Part shown: piece after piece, positions 39,952 through 64,000 of the stretch
Numbering within the stretch: position 1 is the stretch's first letter
Layout of the letters: the number at the start of each line of letters is the position of its first letter
The notes under the pieces: model-generated
Told to the model about the DNA's origin: nothing
Database searches by the model: none
The model's input: the letters and a program-made list of their open reading frames with translations, nothing else
Origin: Lingula anatina
Lineage: Eukaryota; Brachiopoda; Lingulata; Lingulida; Lingulidae
Direction: 5' to 3'
Length of the DNA: 64,000 nucleotides
NCBI RefSeq assembly: GCF_001039355.2
Contig: NW_019774602.1
Location: 265,466 to 329,465, forward strand
Program-made: the position numbers and the translations under genes

Positions 39952-42900
39952 ACGTACACATTGTAATTAAGGTGGTAGAAATAAGTTACAACGGAGCATT
40001 TACATGTTGAGGTTATGTGAGTTGTAAACATGTAAACATAAAATTCAAGAGAATGTGCAATTTTTTTTATTTAACTCAACAACAATAACATCAATAACAT
40101 AAATATCCTAAGCCTGAAGGTATGACGCCTCATACTTGGTGATCTGTAGGTTCAATTATTTCAGAGGCAGGTTTATGTTCAGAGTAACCTGTCACTGTCA
40201 TGAAGATGATTTAGAATAAAATTGAAAAATTTTCTTTCCCAAAATGCACAATTACTAGTACATTGACCAGTAAATGTTTTAGATACATTTTGACTCTCAT
40301 CATTGACCTAATCATTTACATATTTTGTTCAAAATTTATGCTGTTGCTTACTTTGAAATCATTGATTTGACCTTCAGTTTTATTTTTGAAATGCCTTGTT
40401 TCAGCAAAGATTCTTTCAGTTTTCTAAGAGCAAGTTTTTTCAGCAAATGAAAGTCATCTTCATTTGCATCTAGGGCATTCATGTGATAGATGCCTGCTGC
40501 TGATTCTTTAGAAAATTCTTTGTGAAAATCGACTGCAACACCAAAATTTCCCAACATTTTCTCATAATCAACTCCTTCATCTTTGGATCCAAAGAGCCAG
40601 ATGAATTTAGCCTGGACTGCAGAAAAACCTTTCAATTTTCGATTGTGTTTTCCTTTGATCTGCTGTTGTCTGGTAGGCTGTAAACCAGCGCCCTCTAGAG
40701 TGAGTTCTGACTGGACGAGAGGCTGGACCTCTGCTGGACGTGTAGCAGTTTGCCACGTTTTCTGATTGAAAGGTGTGGTTCCCATCGGTGGCAGGGGAGA
40801 TGTAGAGGAGGATGGAATAGGCATATCAGGCAAAGAGAAGTCGAGCCTGTCCTTCGCTGTGGTTGCATCGTCTAAGTTTCTGTCATTTGTGCTGTAGGGA
40901 TTTGTTGAAGTGCTAGTACTGGTAGGATCTGTAATTAAAATCCAGTAAACAAACTCAGATAAGATCAAAGAATTTTAACTCTCATCAGGTAGTATTTCTA
41001 AGATTTCCTTTGTGGTTCCATACTGTGGAAAGTATGCTGATAATGTGAGATTGAGTCGAGGAAATAATAGCCCTACTTTTTATCATTGTGTAGACTTTGA
41101 TGGAGCTTAAGATAATGATAGTTGATGTGGAAAATACCGTTATTATTAAAGCCTGTAATTTACATGTAGAAGAGATATGAAGAGTACCTGTGGTATATTT
41201 TGAATCAGGATAAGAATTGATGACAAAAGTGGTGGCTGGATCTACCAAAGTCACCCTCGTGGAACAGAGTGCAATAATCACCCAGCATTTTGTAGCCTGA
41301 ATGAATAAAAACAATAGACGAAAAAGAAGTTTATTTTAATAACAATAATGGAAATCACTTTTCTATTTGAATAGAATTGTCTCAGTCAGTTGTTCATTGT
41401 AATTCTCCTTTGTATGTGCATAAAAAATAACTCATTATCTATTAGGTAACATAGCAAAAAAAATGAATTTGTAATGAAAAGGTTTTCAGCTTATTATAAC
41501 CAATAAAAATGTTGAAATAAATAATAAATAAGTGTAGATTAGCTCTCATATAACGCATAACACTGGGCCATGATAACACTGAGAAAAGAAAACATGCTTA
41601 GTTTCCTATCAGACCATATATATTCAATTTACAATGCATGGCTTCTCCACTTACCTGCATTATGGATCTCCAACTACACCCTCAGCAGTAGAACTAGACT
41701 AAGTAGAATGTGCACTAGCTTTGACAGTTATATTGAATATCCCTCAGCAGTAGAGACTCCTTTCAAGTACAGGGCATTCTGTCGCTACCTTTAACTGTCT
41801 TTTGGATATATACAGGAGGTTAAAAGAGACGATTAATTACGAGATGAGTGGTCCTGATAACCCCTCAGTCTGTTTCATGCTCTCTGACTCTCAAATGACT
41901 ACCTAGGCGAGAGCAATTTTACCACTGAAATTAGGACCATTATTTCTGGCCAGAAAAATGAGCCATGTCGTCAGAAATATTTTTTTTGTGATAATTAGGA
42001 TTTCAGCTCTTATTAAATGGCAATATGCATGGCTGATTGTGGAATTTTTTTCAAAAAAGCAATTAATATATTACATGCTAAATGTACATCATGAGATAAA
42101 TTATTCAGTCATATGACACTCCATTTAAGATCTCTTAGATTAAAATGAAAGGTGAGAGATGTAATCTTCTTACAGTCATTTCAGAGCAATTTATTTTAAT
42201 AACTTCATCAATAATAAGTTCACATTTCTTGAACAGAATTTAGAAGAAAAAAGGTCAGGTAAATGACGGAAAGATATGGTATTGATTTTTCACTAGGATG
42301 TCATTTCAGCAGTAAAATGAGTTTGATAATCAGTAGCTAGATGTCAAAGTATTGAAAGATTTGGGACGGATGAGCATCTTTAAGAATAGAATAACCATCA
42401 GAGCTTTTATTATGGCATTTTTATATGCCCCAGTATTGCATTTAGCGTCAAAGTTACGTAAAAGAAAATAGATTTCCACTATTAATCTGTCATTCAACGC
42501 TAACTGGTAATGGTTTACTTATATAATACGTGTGCGTACAGATGGAATAAAGGGAAACATAATGGCTTTCCATTGTCATAAAGATCAAAGGAAATAAAAA
42601 ATTGATATCTAATAAACCATGGACGTCAAGGTAGCCCATGTTATTTTAAGGCTGGAGAAACTAGTACTGGAAAGGAAGCTGGCAAGAGGCAACAAGGGAG
42701 AAAGAGACTCAACTTTTTTGGGGAGGGGGGTCTGGGGGCTGGCGTCGGCTGTTGGGTGTAGTGCCTTCTAAGTGTTGTGCCGGGCGTGTGATCAGATTGG
42801 TTTCAGAGAGATGTGCTGACGTCAATCCCTGACATGGTACCCAAAGAAGAAGTACACCCACCAAATGATTTGGCAAATACTTAAGCATGTTATCCCTCTT

Positions 42901-43680
42901 TTTCTAAACATGAAAAAATAATCTTTGAATTAATTAAGAAATTTATTTTTCTAGGCACTGAAAATGTTGAGAAGTGCAGAGTTAAAGCCCTACGTGATCT
43001 TTATCAAGCCTCCCTCCATTGAGAGGCTTCGAGACACAAGACTGGTCCCTACCACCAAAGGCAATACAGATAATGGAATGATACAGAAGACATTTTCAGT
43101 GAGTTTTTTTTTTCTTCTTTTTTCACCTTTGATGTTACGAGGGAGAAATTGCTTTATTAATGTTGGCTTTCGATATACACTAGTCCAAATTACTAAATTG
43201 CTGTTGGAGTACTTAAGTGGTTTAACCTTTAATGTTGTTAGGAAAATGACAGTTGTATTGGATTTCATAACATTTTTTCATCACTTCTGAATCTAATTGA
43301 ATTATGAAACAGAACTGGTATTTAATACACTTTATACGATATACGTTTTCTCAGTTGCCTTTATCATTGAAAGTATTTTGATTATTCTAGATACTCTATA
43401 CACTGTTCTTTCATAGTTTTCAAGTTTAGTAAAAAAAAAAAAGCCTTGTAAGACTGCTGAAGAATTTAAGTTCATTTGCTTGTGGCATATTTATCTATTC
43501 CAGGATGAAGAACTCCATGAAATGATTCTAAATGCATCCAAGATTGAAGAAAATTACAGTCACTTCTTTGATAAAACAATAGTCAATGATGAACTTACTA
43601 CAGTGTTCACTGAACTTTGTGCTGCTGTGTACAGAATTGAGCATGAACCCCAGTGGGTGCCCATCTCATGGGTACGGTGA
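32248..43680 (+). CDS. MPP7: MPP7/MPP3-type membrane palmitoylated protein (MAGUK scaffold)
   Basis: Complete CDS. These MAGUKs bind DLG1 and LIN7 and organise epithelial polarity and junctions at the membrane. Coding exons: 32248-32293 (exon starts 32199), 32855-32973, 33651-33728, 34749-34829, 35127-35261, 35571-35652, 35888-35973, 36340-36414, 36925-37121, 37562-37719, 37991-38077, 38435-38515, 38901-38994, 39429-39537, 42955-43098, 43504-43680. Total 1749 nt, 582 residues; human MPP7 is 576. Order: L27 repeats (~17-130), PDZ (~141-230; [30 protein letters not shown]), SH3 (~236-302; ALYDY-like [17 protein letters not shown]), a basic hinge, and a guanylate-kinase-like domain (~376-580; [61 protein letters not shown] at the end). 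GK domains of MAGUKs are usually binding modules rather than enzymes. The start MPAA resembles MPAL/MPVL of human MPP7/MPP3. One intron uses a GC donor (36415). MPP7 is favoured over MPP3 by the KPPSIERLR segment. Confidence 0.95.
32307..32341. repeat. (TTTA)n microsatellite
   Basis: About nine tandem TTTA units directly after the donor of the first MPP coding exon. Confidence 0.9.
37921..38009 (+). repeat. Duplicated splice-acceptor and exon start in MPP
   Basis: TTTATGTCCAGATTTTGACAATGCTGAAAA (positions 37921-37950) is repeated 59 bp later as the real acceptor and exon start (37980-38009; TTATTTCCAG then ATTTTGACAATGCTGAAATT). Only the downstream AG (38-kb copy, 37990) keeps the reading frame, because 59 is not a multiple of three. 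Confidence 0.85.
38642..38815 (+). mobile_element. Family B TIR element, copy B3, in an MPP intron
   Basis: A 174-bp intact element, CTGGGGTAGCGCTAGCA...TGTTAGCGCTACCCCAG, flanked by the 5-bp duplication GATGT (38637-38641 and 38816-38820). It lies 122 bp after the donor of one MPP GK exon and 85 bp before the next. No ORF. Confidence 0.9.
39910..39953. repeat. (CT)n-(CA)n microsatellite
   Basis: A short CT run followed by about 18 CA dinucleotides, in the large MPP intron. Confidence 0.9.
40348..41296 (-). CDS. Unrecognised gene nested in an MPP intron (3' part)
   Basis: Lies on the opposite strand inside MPP intron 39538-42954. Two exons join cleanly: 41296-41188 (acceptor TTCATTCAG, donor ACAG|GTACTC) and 40928-40348 (acceptor TTTTAATTACAG, stop at 40350-40348). 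Phase agrees, giving 229 residues without a start. The first exon has a hydrophobic stretch (CWVIIALCS) and no ATG, so at least one upstream exon is missing, probably in 41300-42950. The second exon has a Ser/Thr/Pro-rich part ([20 protein letters not shown]) and a charged, helical C-terminal part ([28 protein letters not shown]) with a Lys-rich tail. I recognise no family and make no functional call. The long open frame (193 codons) and balanced codon use support a real gene; a retained open frame by chance is unlikely but possible. Confidence 0.6.
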
Positions 43681-44045
43681 CATGACAGAACATCAACCAC
43701 AGTAGGTGCCCATTTCATGGATACAGTGGTATGACAGGACATGAACCCCAGTGGGTGCCCATTTCATGGATACAGTGACATGACAGGACATGAACTCCAA
43801 TGGGTGCCCATCTCTGGGTACAGTGACATGAAAGAACATGAACCACAGTGGGTGCCCATCTCTGGGTACAGTGACATGAAAGAACATGAACCACAGTGGG
43901 TGCCCATTTCATGGGTACAGTGGCATGACAGGACATGAACCCCATTGGGTGCCCAACAGTGGGTATGGTGCCATGACATAATGTGAACCCCAGTGGGTGC
44001 CCATCTCAGGGGTGCAGCGACATGACTCAACAGGAACCCCAGTGG
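43642..44045 (+). repeat. 49-bp minisatellite seeded by the MPP C-terminal codons
   Basis: About 8.3 tandem units beginning at 43642, 43691, 43740, 43789, 43837, 43885, 43934, 43982 and 44031 (spacing 48-49 bp). The first unit is coding: it contains the last codons of MPP ([12 protein letters not shown], then TGA) plus seven following bases. The later units lie in the 3' UTR and keep much of CATGAACCCCAGTGGGTGCC. The 48-bp spacings come from a one-base deletion (TCTCTGGG for TCTCATGGG). Confidence 0.93.
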
Positions 44046-45907
44046 TCTGTTTTAAGGTTTTAGGAAAGCGTCTATAATACATTGACATAGTAAATGAAAA
44101 TCTACTTAATCATACAGAAAATGCATTTACTAATGGTCTGTAGTATTAAATGGGCCCTAATTGGGATACAGTCAGGTGAGAATGTTGTAAAAAAAAAAAA
44201 AAAACTGCCTGAAACTGTGTTCATTATGCTAAATACTTTTTCTTTGATCATTTTTGATAATCTAGATGCAATAGTCTAAGAAAAAAAGAGAATGCTTATT
44301 TTTAAAGACAAGGACTGCAATATATTGGATGAGGAGATTGTGACAATCTGTTGGTTAGATGATGTTATATTTGTATTGGTCTTCCATCCCTTGCCTGGTT
44401 TTAAGTCTGGTTCACGTTCACATTTGCCCATTTTGAACTGTTTTATTTCTTAACATGATACTGTTTGTAGAAAAGGGCTTAGGGTTGATTGAATGATAAT
44501 CATCTTGCACATGATGTACAATACATATAGTTTCTATCAAATGCCATGTTCAGAAAAATCAAACACCTTTTTCATAAAAGTTGCACGTGGTTTGTCCCTT
44601 GTTAAAATTAGTCATTGGTTTGATTTTTATTAAATGACATCTGCATACATACAATAATTCATTCCCATTACCTGGGTGTTGATTCATTCAGCAGTTTAAT
44701 CCTTGGATGTGCCATTGAATACTCTTGAGAGATTTTTTATAGTAGGGCAGCAAAGTGCAATATATTTGATAGAAGCTTGTTGACAACAATCCATCAATTT
44801 AATTCCTTCTCTACAGCTATGCAAATTATATGTAGCCAACACATTGATATTCACTCCTCTTTTTTTTTTCATGGTTACTTTGAAATTGCTCAATTTATTT
44901 GAAATTTCTTAACCTTTAATAGACTATAACCTTGTTATAATTTTAAATTTCCTTATTTGTTAAAAGCTGTACAATCGCCTTATTCTTCAAATGTGCCAGT
45001 AAAGCATGACGTGAAATTGATTAAATTGAATTTTTAATTGGGACATTTGATATTGACACAATTTATCTTTTCTTTTCAATTGAAAGATTTTTGTCATATA
45101 GATCTTACATGAGGGGAAGTATGTTTATTTTTCTTTTTTTAAGTTAGCCAAATGACCTTTTGCCACATAAGGTATACACCCAAGTATTACATTTCCTTTT
45201 ACATATGCTATTATTGTTAACTTTACTAAATAGAATGGATATCACAATCATACAAAATAAATTATATTTTTTTAGCATGTGCCAGTTGTTATTGTTGTAT
45301 ATAGATCTCTACTTACCAGACAATGTCATTCAGTAATATACCCAGAATAAAATTCGAGTTTTCAAGTATCTGAAAATGTACATCACTCAATTAGCTGATT
45401 TACATACAGTGCTGAGGGTCCACGACTCTCTACCGTACAAAAGAATAGACCAATGCATACAAAACATCTGAGAAGTGTGATTTTGGCACCATTGAGATTT
45501 TTGATCTTTAAATGTTGTGAGCATTTGATTGAAGCTAGTCTGAACCATTCCTATGCATAAAAAAATTGAGCCAAGGGACTGAATTAGATCTAAGGATCAC
45601 AGTAGAGCCATAACAAGTACAGGAACCGAAAATTGTAGTCATTTCTCTGCTAATTGTCGAATTGTATGTTATCCCAGTATCACTCACCAAATGGCCTTCT
45701 GCTCAAAAGCACTTGTATAAAATATACGTTTATGAACCTATACTGCCTGTACAGACACATATATTTTTTTTATATTCACAGTAAATGATTTAAACTTTAC
45801 ATTAATCATGCAGTCTTACAAAAAATAATGATCATCCTGTGAAAAAAGGGCCCATCATTATTTAGTTGGCATATATCATATACATACCTAGGGTATGTTA
45901 TATACAG

Positions 45908-46610
45908 GGGTCCGCCATATAGATAAACGTCCCAATAAAATATTCGTCCCGATAGATACGTCTCTATACATACACGTCTCAATAGATTTACGTCTCGTTA
46001 AATTTACGTTCCGATAGATCCACCAACAGTTTCCTATAAACCGACGTATCTTTAGATCCAGGTACCGCTAGATCCATCTATCTGACATCGTAATTAATCG
46101 GCTAAAATGCCGATATAAACTTGAGATACAGGTATGAGGCTTTCGAGAGATAGTCTGGATGCGAGTACTGACCCACTCAGTGAGATATGACTTAATTACA
46201 ACCTGATATTTATTTATTTATATATTTATTAGGTGTTCAAACAAGATATAGGCCTACATGTACGTTCGCGTCTACACGTCTTTACTATCGTTTACTATCA
46301 TTACTCCATTCCGCAATGTACGCACGTAACTTCATCAATGTAAACTACTTGGACATAAAAACGACACAAATTCGTTATTATGTCCAAGATGTAAGTAACT
46401 TCTATATATATACAGCCGATTTTTGCCTGCAAACATTGGGTATGTTTGTCAACCATACAGTAATGGTTTCTATCAAGTAGGCCTATACAAGACAGTTATT
46501 AGGCAGAATCATTCATGAAATGCCCAAATAAATCATACACAGTATAAGAAGAGTTTACTTGTAAAACTCTTAACATTATTTCATCAACTTTTGCCCAGTT
46601 CTTAATTGAC

Positions 46611-46663
<53 letters not shown>

Positions 46664-47232
46664 TGGATTAATCGCTATGAAAAAATATATAATCTTAGGT
46701 TCCTGTCAGAAGCCTTCGTAATCAAAACTAAATGAATGTAACATGAGAATAACAAAACATCTAGTGAAATCATAAATTTCTGTCAGATTATGCATTAGTA
46801 GGCCTAATGTAAATTACCCTAGTATTGCGTAAAAACGATCTATAGTAGAATAATAAGTTGCTGAAAGGATTAATATGTGTACTCTCGTTTTAAACAGTGC
46901 ATTTTATCAAGGAGTTGTTATAACTCCTTGATTTTATGTACTGAGAAGTATACCAACCATTTTGAGCAATAGTGTACCTGTAATGGATCTATCGGTATTT
47001 GGATCTAAAAATACGTGGATCTATAGGTATGCGGATTTTAAGGACGTGGGTTTATGAGGACGTCGTATCTATAGGAACGCAAATTTATAGGACGGTGGTA
47101 AAAAATCGGATCTATCGGTATTTAAATCTAAAAAGACGTTTTTTCAGTTTTCCCTTTATGTATCTATCGGTAACGGGAGTATAGGGACGTGTAATATTTT
47201 GGGACTAAATTTTATTCTTACGTATGACCGTG
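45908..47232. mobile_element. Foldback-like element with degenerate-repeat inverted arms
   Basis: The left arm (about 45908-46090) is a chain of 15-20 bp units such as AACGTCCC, ATTCGTCCCGATAGATACG, CACGTCTCAATAGATTTACG and GTTCCGATAGATCCACC. The right arm (about 46980-47232) carries the reverse complements: GGATCTATCGGTA, ACGTGGATCTATAGGTATGC, GGACGTCGTATCTATAGGAAC and GGGACGTGTAATATTTTGGG. The centre (~890 bp) has a GT microsatellite and a small palindrome (46909-46935), and no meaningful ORF. The arrangement resembles foldback (FB/TU-type) transposons. The ends are approximate and no target duplication was established. Confidence 0.65.
46613..46658. repeat. (GT)n microsatellite
   Basis: About 22 GT dinucleotides inside the foldback-like element. 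Confidence 0.95.
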
Positions 47233-47240
47233 GCGATATA

Positions 47241-47459
47241 ATGATCACTGAAGCCTGTCCATGTAGCCAAGCTTCAGTGAAGATCGAGGGCAACCTCGAG
47301 CCGCTACCCAAAAATGTCTCGCTTCACTCGACATTTCTGCGTAGCGTCTCTCGGAAAACTCGGATTTAACCTCGATGTAGTCTAGAATTTCACGACTACA
47401 TCTAGGTTAAATCAGTCGAGGTCTCTCAAATACTGAAAGCCAAAAGACAGTGTGATCAT
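47241..47459. repeat. Hairpin cluster, possible small palindromic element
   Basis: Outer words ATGATCAC (47241-47248) and GTGATCAT (47452-47459) are reverse complements. Inside are CACTGAAGC/GCTTCAGTG (47246-47254 with 47271-47279) and a 20-bp stem with one mismatch: GATTTAACCTCGATGTAGTC (47363-47382) against GACTACATCTAGGTTAAATC (47394-47413), loop 11 nt. The region is CpG-rich compared with its surroundings. Directly adjacent to the foldback-like element. Confidence 0.6.
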
Positions 47460-47638
47460 GTGACCTTCTTGGCATCAAGAGAATAGTGACGTTGTTTGCG
47501 TTATATACCTACCAGCAGACAAATTTAAAATCTCTCACACTTTTAGAAAAATTAGCATAAACTTTTCACGTTTAACAATTATTATCTATCATTTTATGAC
47601 ACTAAGTCATATCATATGGGTATGGTTTGAAAACGGGA

Positions 47639-47639
47639 N
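47639..47639. other. Single ambiguous base (N)
   Basis: One N in non-coding sequence. Confidence 0.99.
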
Positions 47640-47975
47640 TTTTTCTCGGTATGTATGTCTCACACTTATCAATAAAATCCACATCATATGAAAAAGTAGT
47701 CATGTATCCATTCACATTTTTTTATTTGATCATAAATACCATGTTTATTTTCCCCTCTTTGGGCCTAGCAACCAGTCTGAAGTATACTTTCTACAAACTG
47801 ACTTTGTACAGCCATATCCTATCAGTATGTATATTTTGTACAGTCTTCAATGGACACTTCTATAATAGACCGTTTGAAGTCTAAGAGTGATTTCTAACCA
47901 ATAATTAAGATTCAAGTTGAGAATAAACATTTACGTCTAAGCAGAGTGTATGGACCCAATCCCCATGAAACTATG

Positions 47976-48208
47976 AGACCATTTCCACAGATATTTAGAT
48001 CGATCTATCCCCCTGGGGAGTCTCACTAGCTTGCTGTCAGCTTAACCAGCTTAAATGTCTGTCCCGCCTACTAAAAGCTGTAAGGGGGGGGGGGGGGGTA
48101 ATTAACTTTTGTGCACGCTCGGCTCCCGGAAGCTGACAGCAATTTAGCGTGAAGCCCCAGGGAGTTAGGTCGATCCAGATGGATCGATCTAAATCTGTGG
48201 GAACCCAG
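47976..48208. mobile_element. Family A TIR element, copy A6
   Basis: Starts GACCATTTCCACAGATATTT and ends ATCTAAATCTGTGGGAACCC, giving inverted ends. The interior has GGGGAGTCTCACTAG, CCCGCCTAC, a G-run expanded GTAAGGGG...GGTAATTAAC block and AGGGAGTTAGGTCGATC. The G-run (48087-48099) is an expansion relative to the other copies. Confidence 0.8.
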
Positions 48209-48427
48209 TCTATCAGTCTAGATAGATCAATCCAACTCCATGGGGACTCTCCCTGAATGAAGCAGATTAAGACATTAACACACCTCCCCATTTCCAACAT
48301 ACTCGTACCAGCTTTTCTGTATTCTGCTCAACGCCAGGAGGTGTGTTAATCTGATTGCACTTAGTGAGAGTACCCACGGAGTTAGATGAATCTACGTAGA
48401 ATGAAAGTTCCATTGGGAATGAGCCCT
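48209..48427. mobile_element. Family A-related element A7 (diverged), adjacent to A6
   Basis: Begins with TCTAGATAGATCAATCCAAC and ends GTTCCATTGGGAATGAGCCC. It carries ATGGGGACTCTCC near one end and GTGAGAGTACCCACGGAGTTA near the other, in the family A plan but with a different interior (GGAGGTGTGTTAATC). It forms an immediate pair with A6, as A3 does with A2. Confidence 0.55.
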
Positions 48428-48960
48428 ACGTAAAACAGCTCTTGACCAGAACTTATACTTAATGAGAACATTTACATATTGCACAATGCAGATCATCACT
48501 ACTAAACATTTTTTTTTTAATTGTCACTTGGTACACTTGCATTTATTTATTCTTATACATTTTTAATTGATAAATTTATAATGTTTTCACATTTATCTTT
48601 ATAAATAACAATGTTTCCAATTTCTAAAATGTGCACAATGTGCATCAGTTGTTGAAAGGTCTTTAAAACTGCCATAAAGAAATCAAATGGTACAGTGTAA
48701 GCAATCAACAAACATCCAAAACTTGCCATCACATTTGGAGATACAGAAATTTTTGGAATGATTTTTCCTTTCTTAAGGGGTAACTTACTTGGCACAACAC
48801 ACAATACTTTAAATCTACTGTGTACCACTGAATAATCTATTTCCTCCTCCATCTTGACAGTAAAAATTACATGAACTTTTCAAGAGATCAGAGGAACTGT
48901 TTCCTTACACTGAAAAATGGAAGCTTGAGTTCTTCACAGTTTGTTCAGTTGGTTAATACA

Positions 48961-63349
<14,389 letters not shown>

Positions 63350-64000
63350 GGTCTGTAACATAAAATATCAAATAAATTACAATACCAGTAAGTTGTTAAT
63401 ACCTATGCATAAGAGTTGAGGATTGTTAAATGAGGGTGAATTTAGTGTCTTATTAAGGTTTTTAGCCTCATTCCATGTCCCTCATTCCACTTATATATTA
63501 CTGTTAGAATGACTTGGTGCTATAAATAACAAGAAGTCATAAATTTGTATGTGAGCTGGAACAAAACTGTCGTCAGATTATCGATCTTCAAAAGATTACA
63601 AAAAAAGAATATCGGAATTGGATATAAGGCATGTTAATCACAAATAGATATAATTGTTCAGTTCTGAGTGCCATCACACTTAGTACAGTATATTCCCGTC
63701 TTTACTGTGCTTTTTATAAAACAGTTCTTTTTTTTTAAAGTTGTACGACAATGTGGATTGTAAATAACAGCTATTTGGATCCACCGGTATTCTGTTACAG
63801 CAAGATAGTGCAAACATTGGACTGTCAAGAGATCCTAAAAACTGTAAAATCTAAAAATTACAATTAAATCAAAGCAGAATCAAAGGCACGTATCCAACTT
63901 CTTGTCCATGTTATCCACCGCTCAGTGTCAGAGAAAGACGGAAGAACAACACGAAGTGCTGCAAATATTGACTGATATTCATGTCTCTGTGTGATAAAAC
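63350..64000. other. Upstream of the NSF start exon
   Basis: The NSF start exon has an acceptor-like TGTTACAG directly before ACCATG, so a non-coding first exon should lie further right, in this stretch or beyond the window. I found no convincing donor here. Nothing else recognised. Confidence 0.5.

Larger units (their letters stand above)
44046..48960. other. Intergenic region between MPP and NSF (convergent)
   Basis: Contains the rest of the MPP 3' UTR, with several AATAAA-type signals in the next ~1.2 kb (for example CAAAATAAAT near 45255), and the NSF 3' UTR on the other strand just right of the A7 element. It also holds a ~1.3 kb foldback-like element, a hairpin cluster, a single N and two family A elements. 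No further coding exon recognised. Confidence 0.6.

Noticed and set aside
43693-44030. Overlapping open frames on both strands in the 43.7-44.0 kb region
   Set aside because: They are products of the 48-49 bp tandem array; their repeated peptides reflect the repeat, not a separate gene.

Overview
The window comes from an intron-rich, AT-rich (roughly two-thirds A+T by eye) animal nuclear genome. Four conserved animal genes with GT-AG introns of about 0.1-9 kb are present, together with many small terminal-inverted-repeat (TIR) elements and microsatellites. There are no operons, no bacterial signals and no transposase ORFs that I can recognise. Protein spellings are clearly orthologous to vertebrate genes but not vertebrate themselves, so a bilaterian invertebrate, perhaps marine, is my best guess. 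The phylum cannot be fixed from the sequence alone.

Layout from left to right: (1) the 5' end of an oxysterol-binding-protein-related gene (ORP3/6/7 type) on the minus strand, start codon at 7303, running off the left edge; (2) a complete 13-exon WAC gene (WW domain, H2B-ubiquitination cofactor) on the minus strand, 19250 to 10259; (3) a 12.5 kb region with probable 5' leader exons and repeat elements; (4) a complete 16-coding-exon MPP7/MPP3-type MAGUK scaffold gene on the plus strand, 32248-43680, which carries an unrecognised minus-strand gene inside one intron (41296 to 40348); (5) a 5.3 kb intergenic region with a minisatellite and a large foldback-like element; (6) a complete 20-coding-exon NSF gene (vesicle-fusion ATPase) on the minus strand, 63349 to 48961. 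I assembled the exons by matching splice sites and codon phase. The three complete CDSs sum to 2001, 1749 and 2199 nt (666, 582 and 732 codons before stop), close to the human proteins.

The genes are not one pathway. ORP (lipid transfer at membrane contacts), MPP (cell polarity and junctions) and NSF (SNARE recycling) are membrane proteins; WAC is nuclear. Their linkage matches known human linkages: WAC next to MPP7 on 10p12, and NSF, MPP2/MPP3 and OSBPL7 on 17q21. The block therefore looks like a piece of ancestral animal synteny.

The most unusual structures are: a 49-bp minisatellite that starts inside the last MPP coding exon and amplifies the codons for the conserved MAGUK C-terminus into the 3' UTR; a ~1.3 kb foldback-like element whose inverted arms are degenerate short repeats; a TIR family with 5-bp target duplications found three times, once nested in another element and once hosting one; and the nested gene of unknown function.
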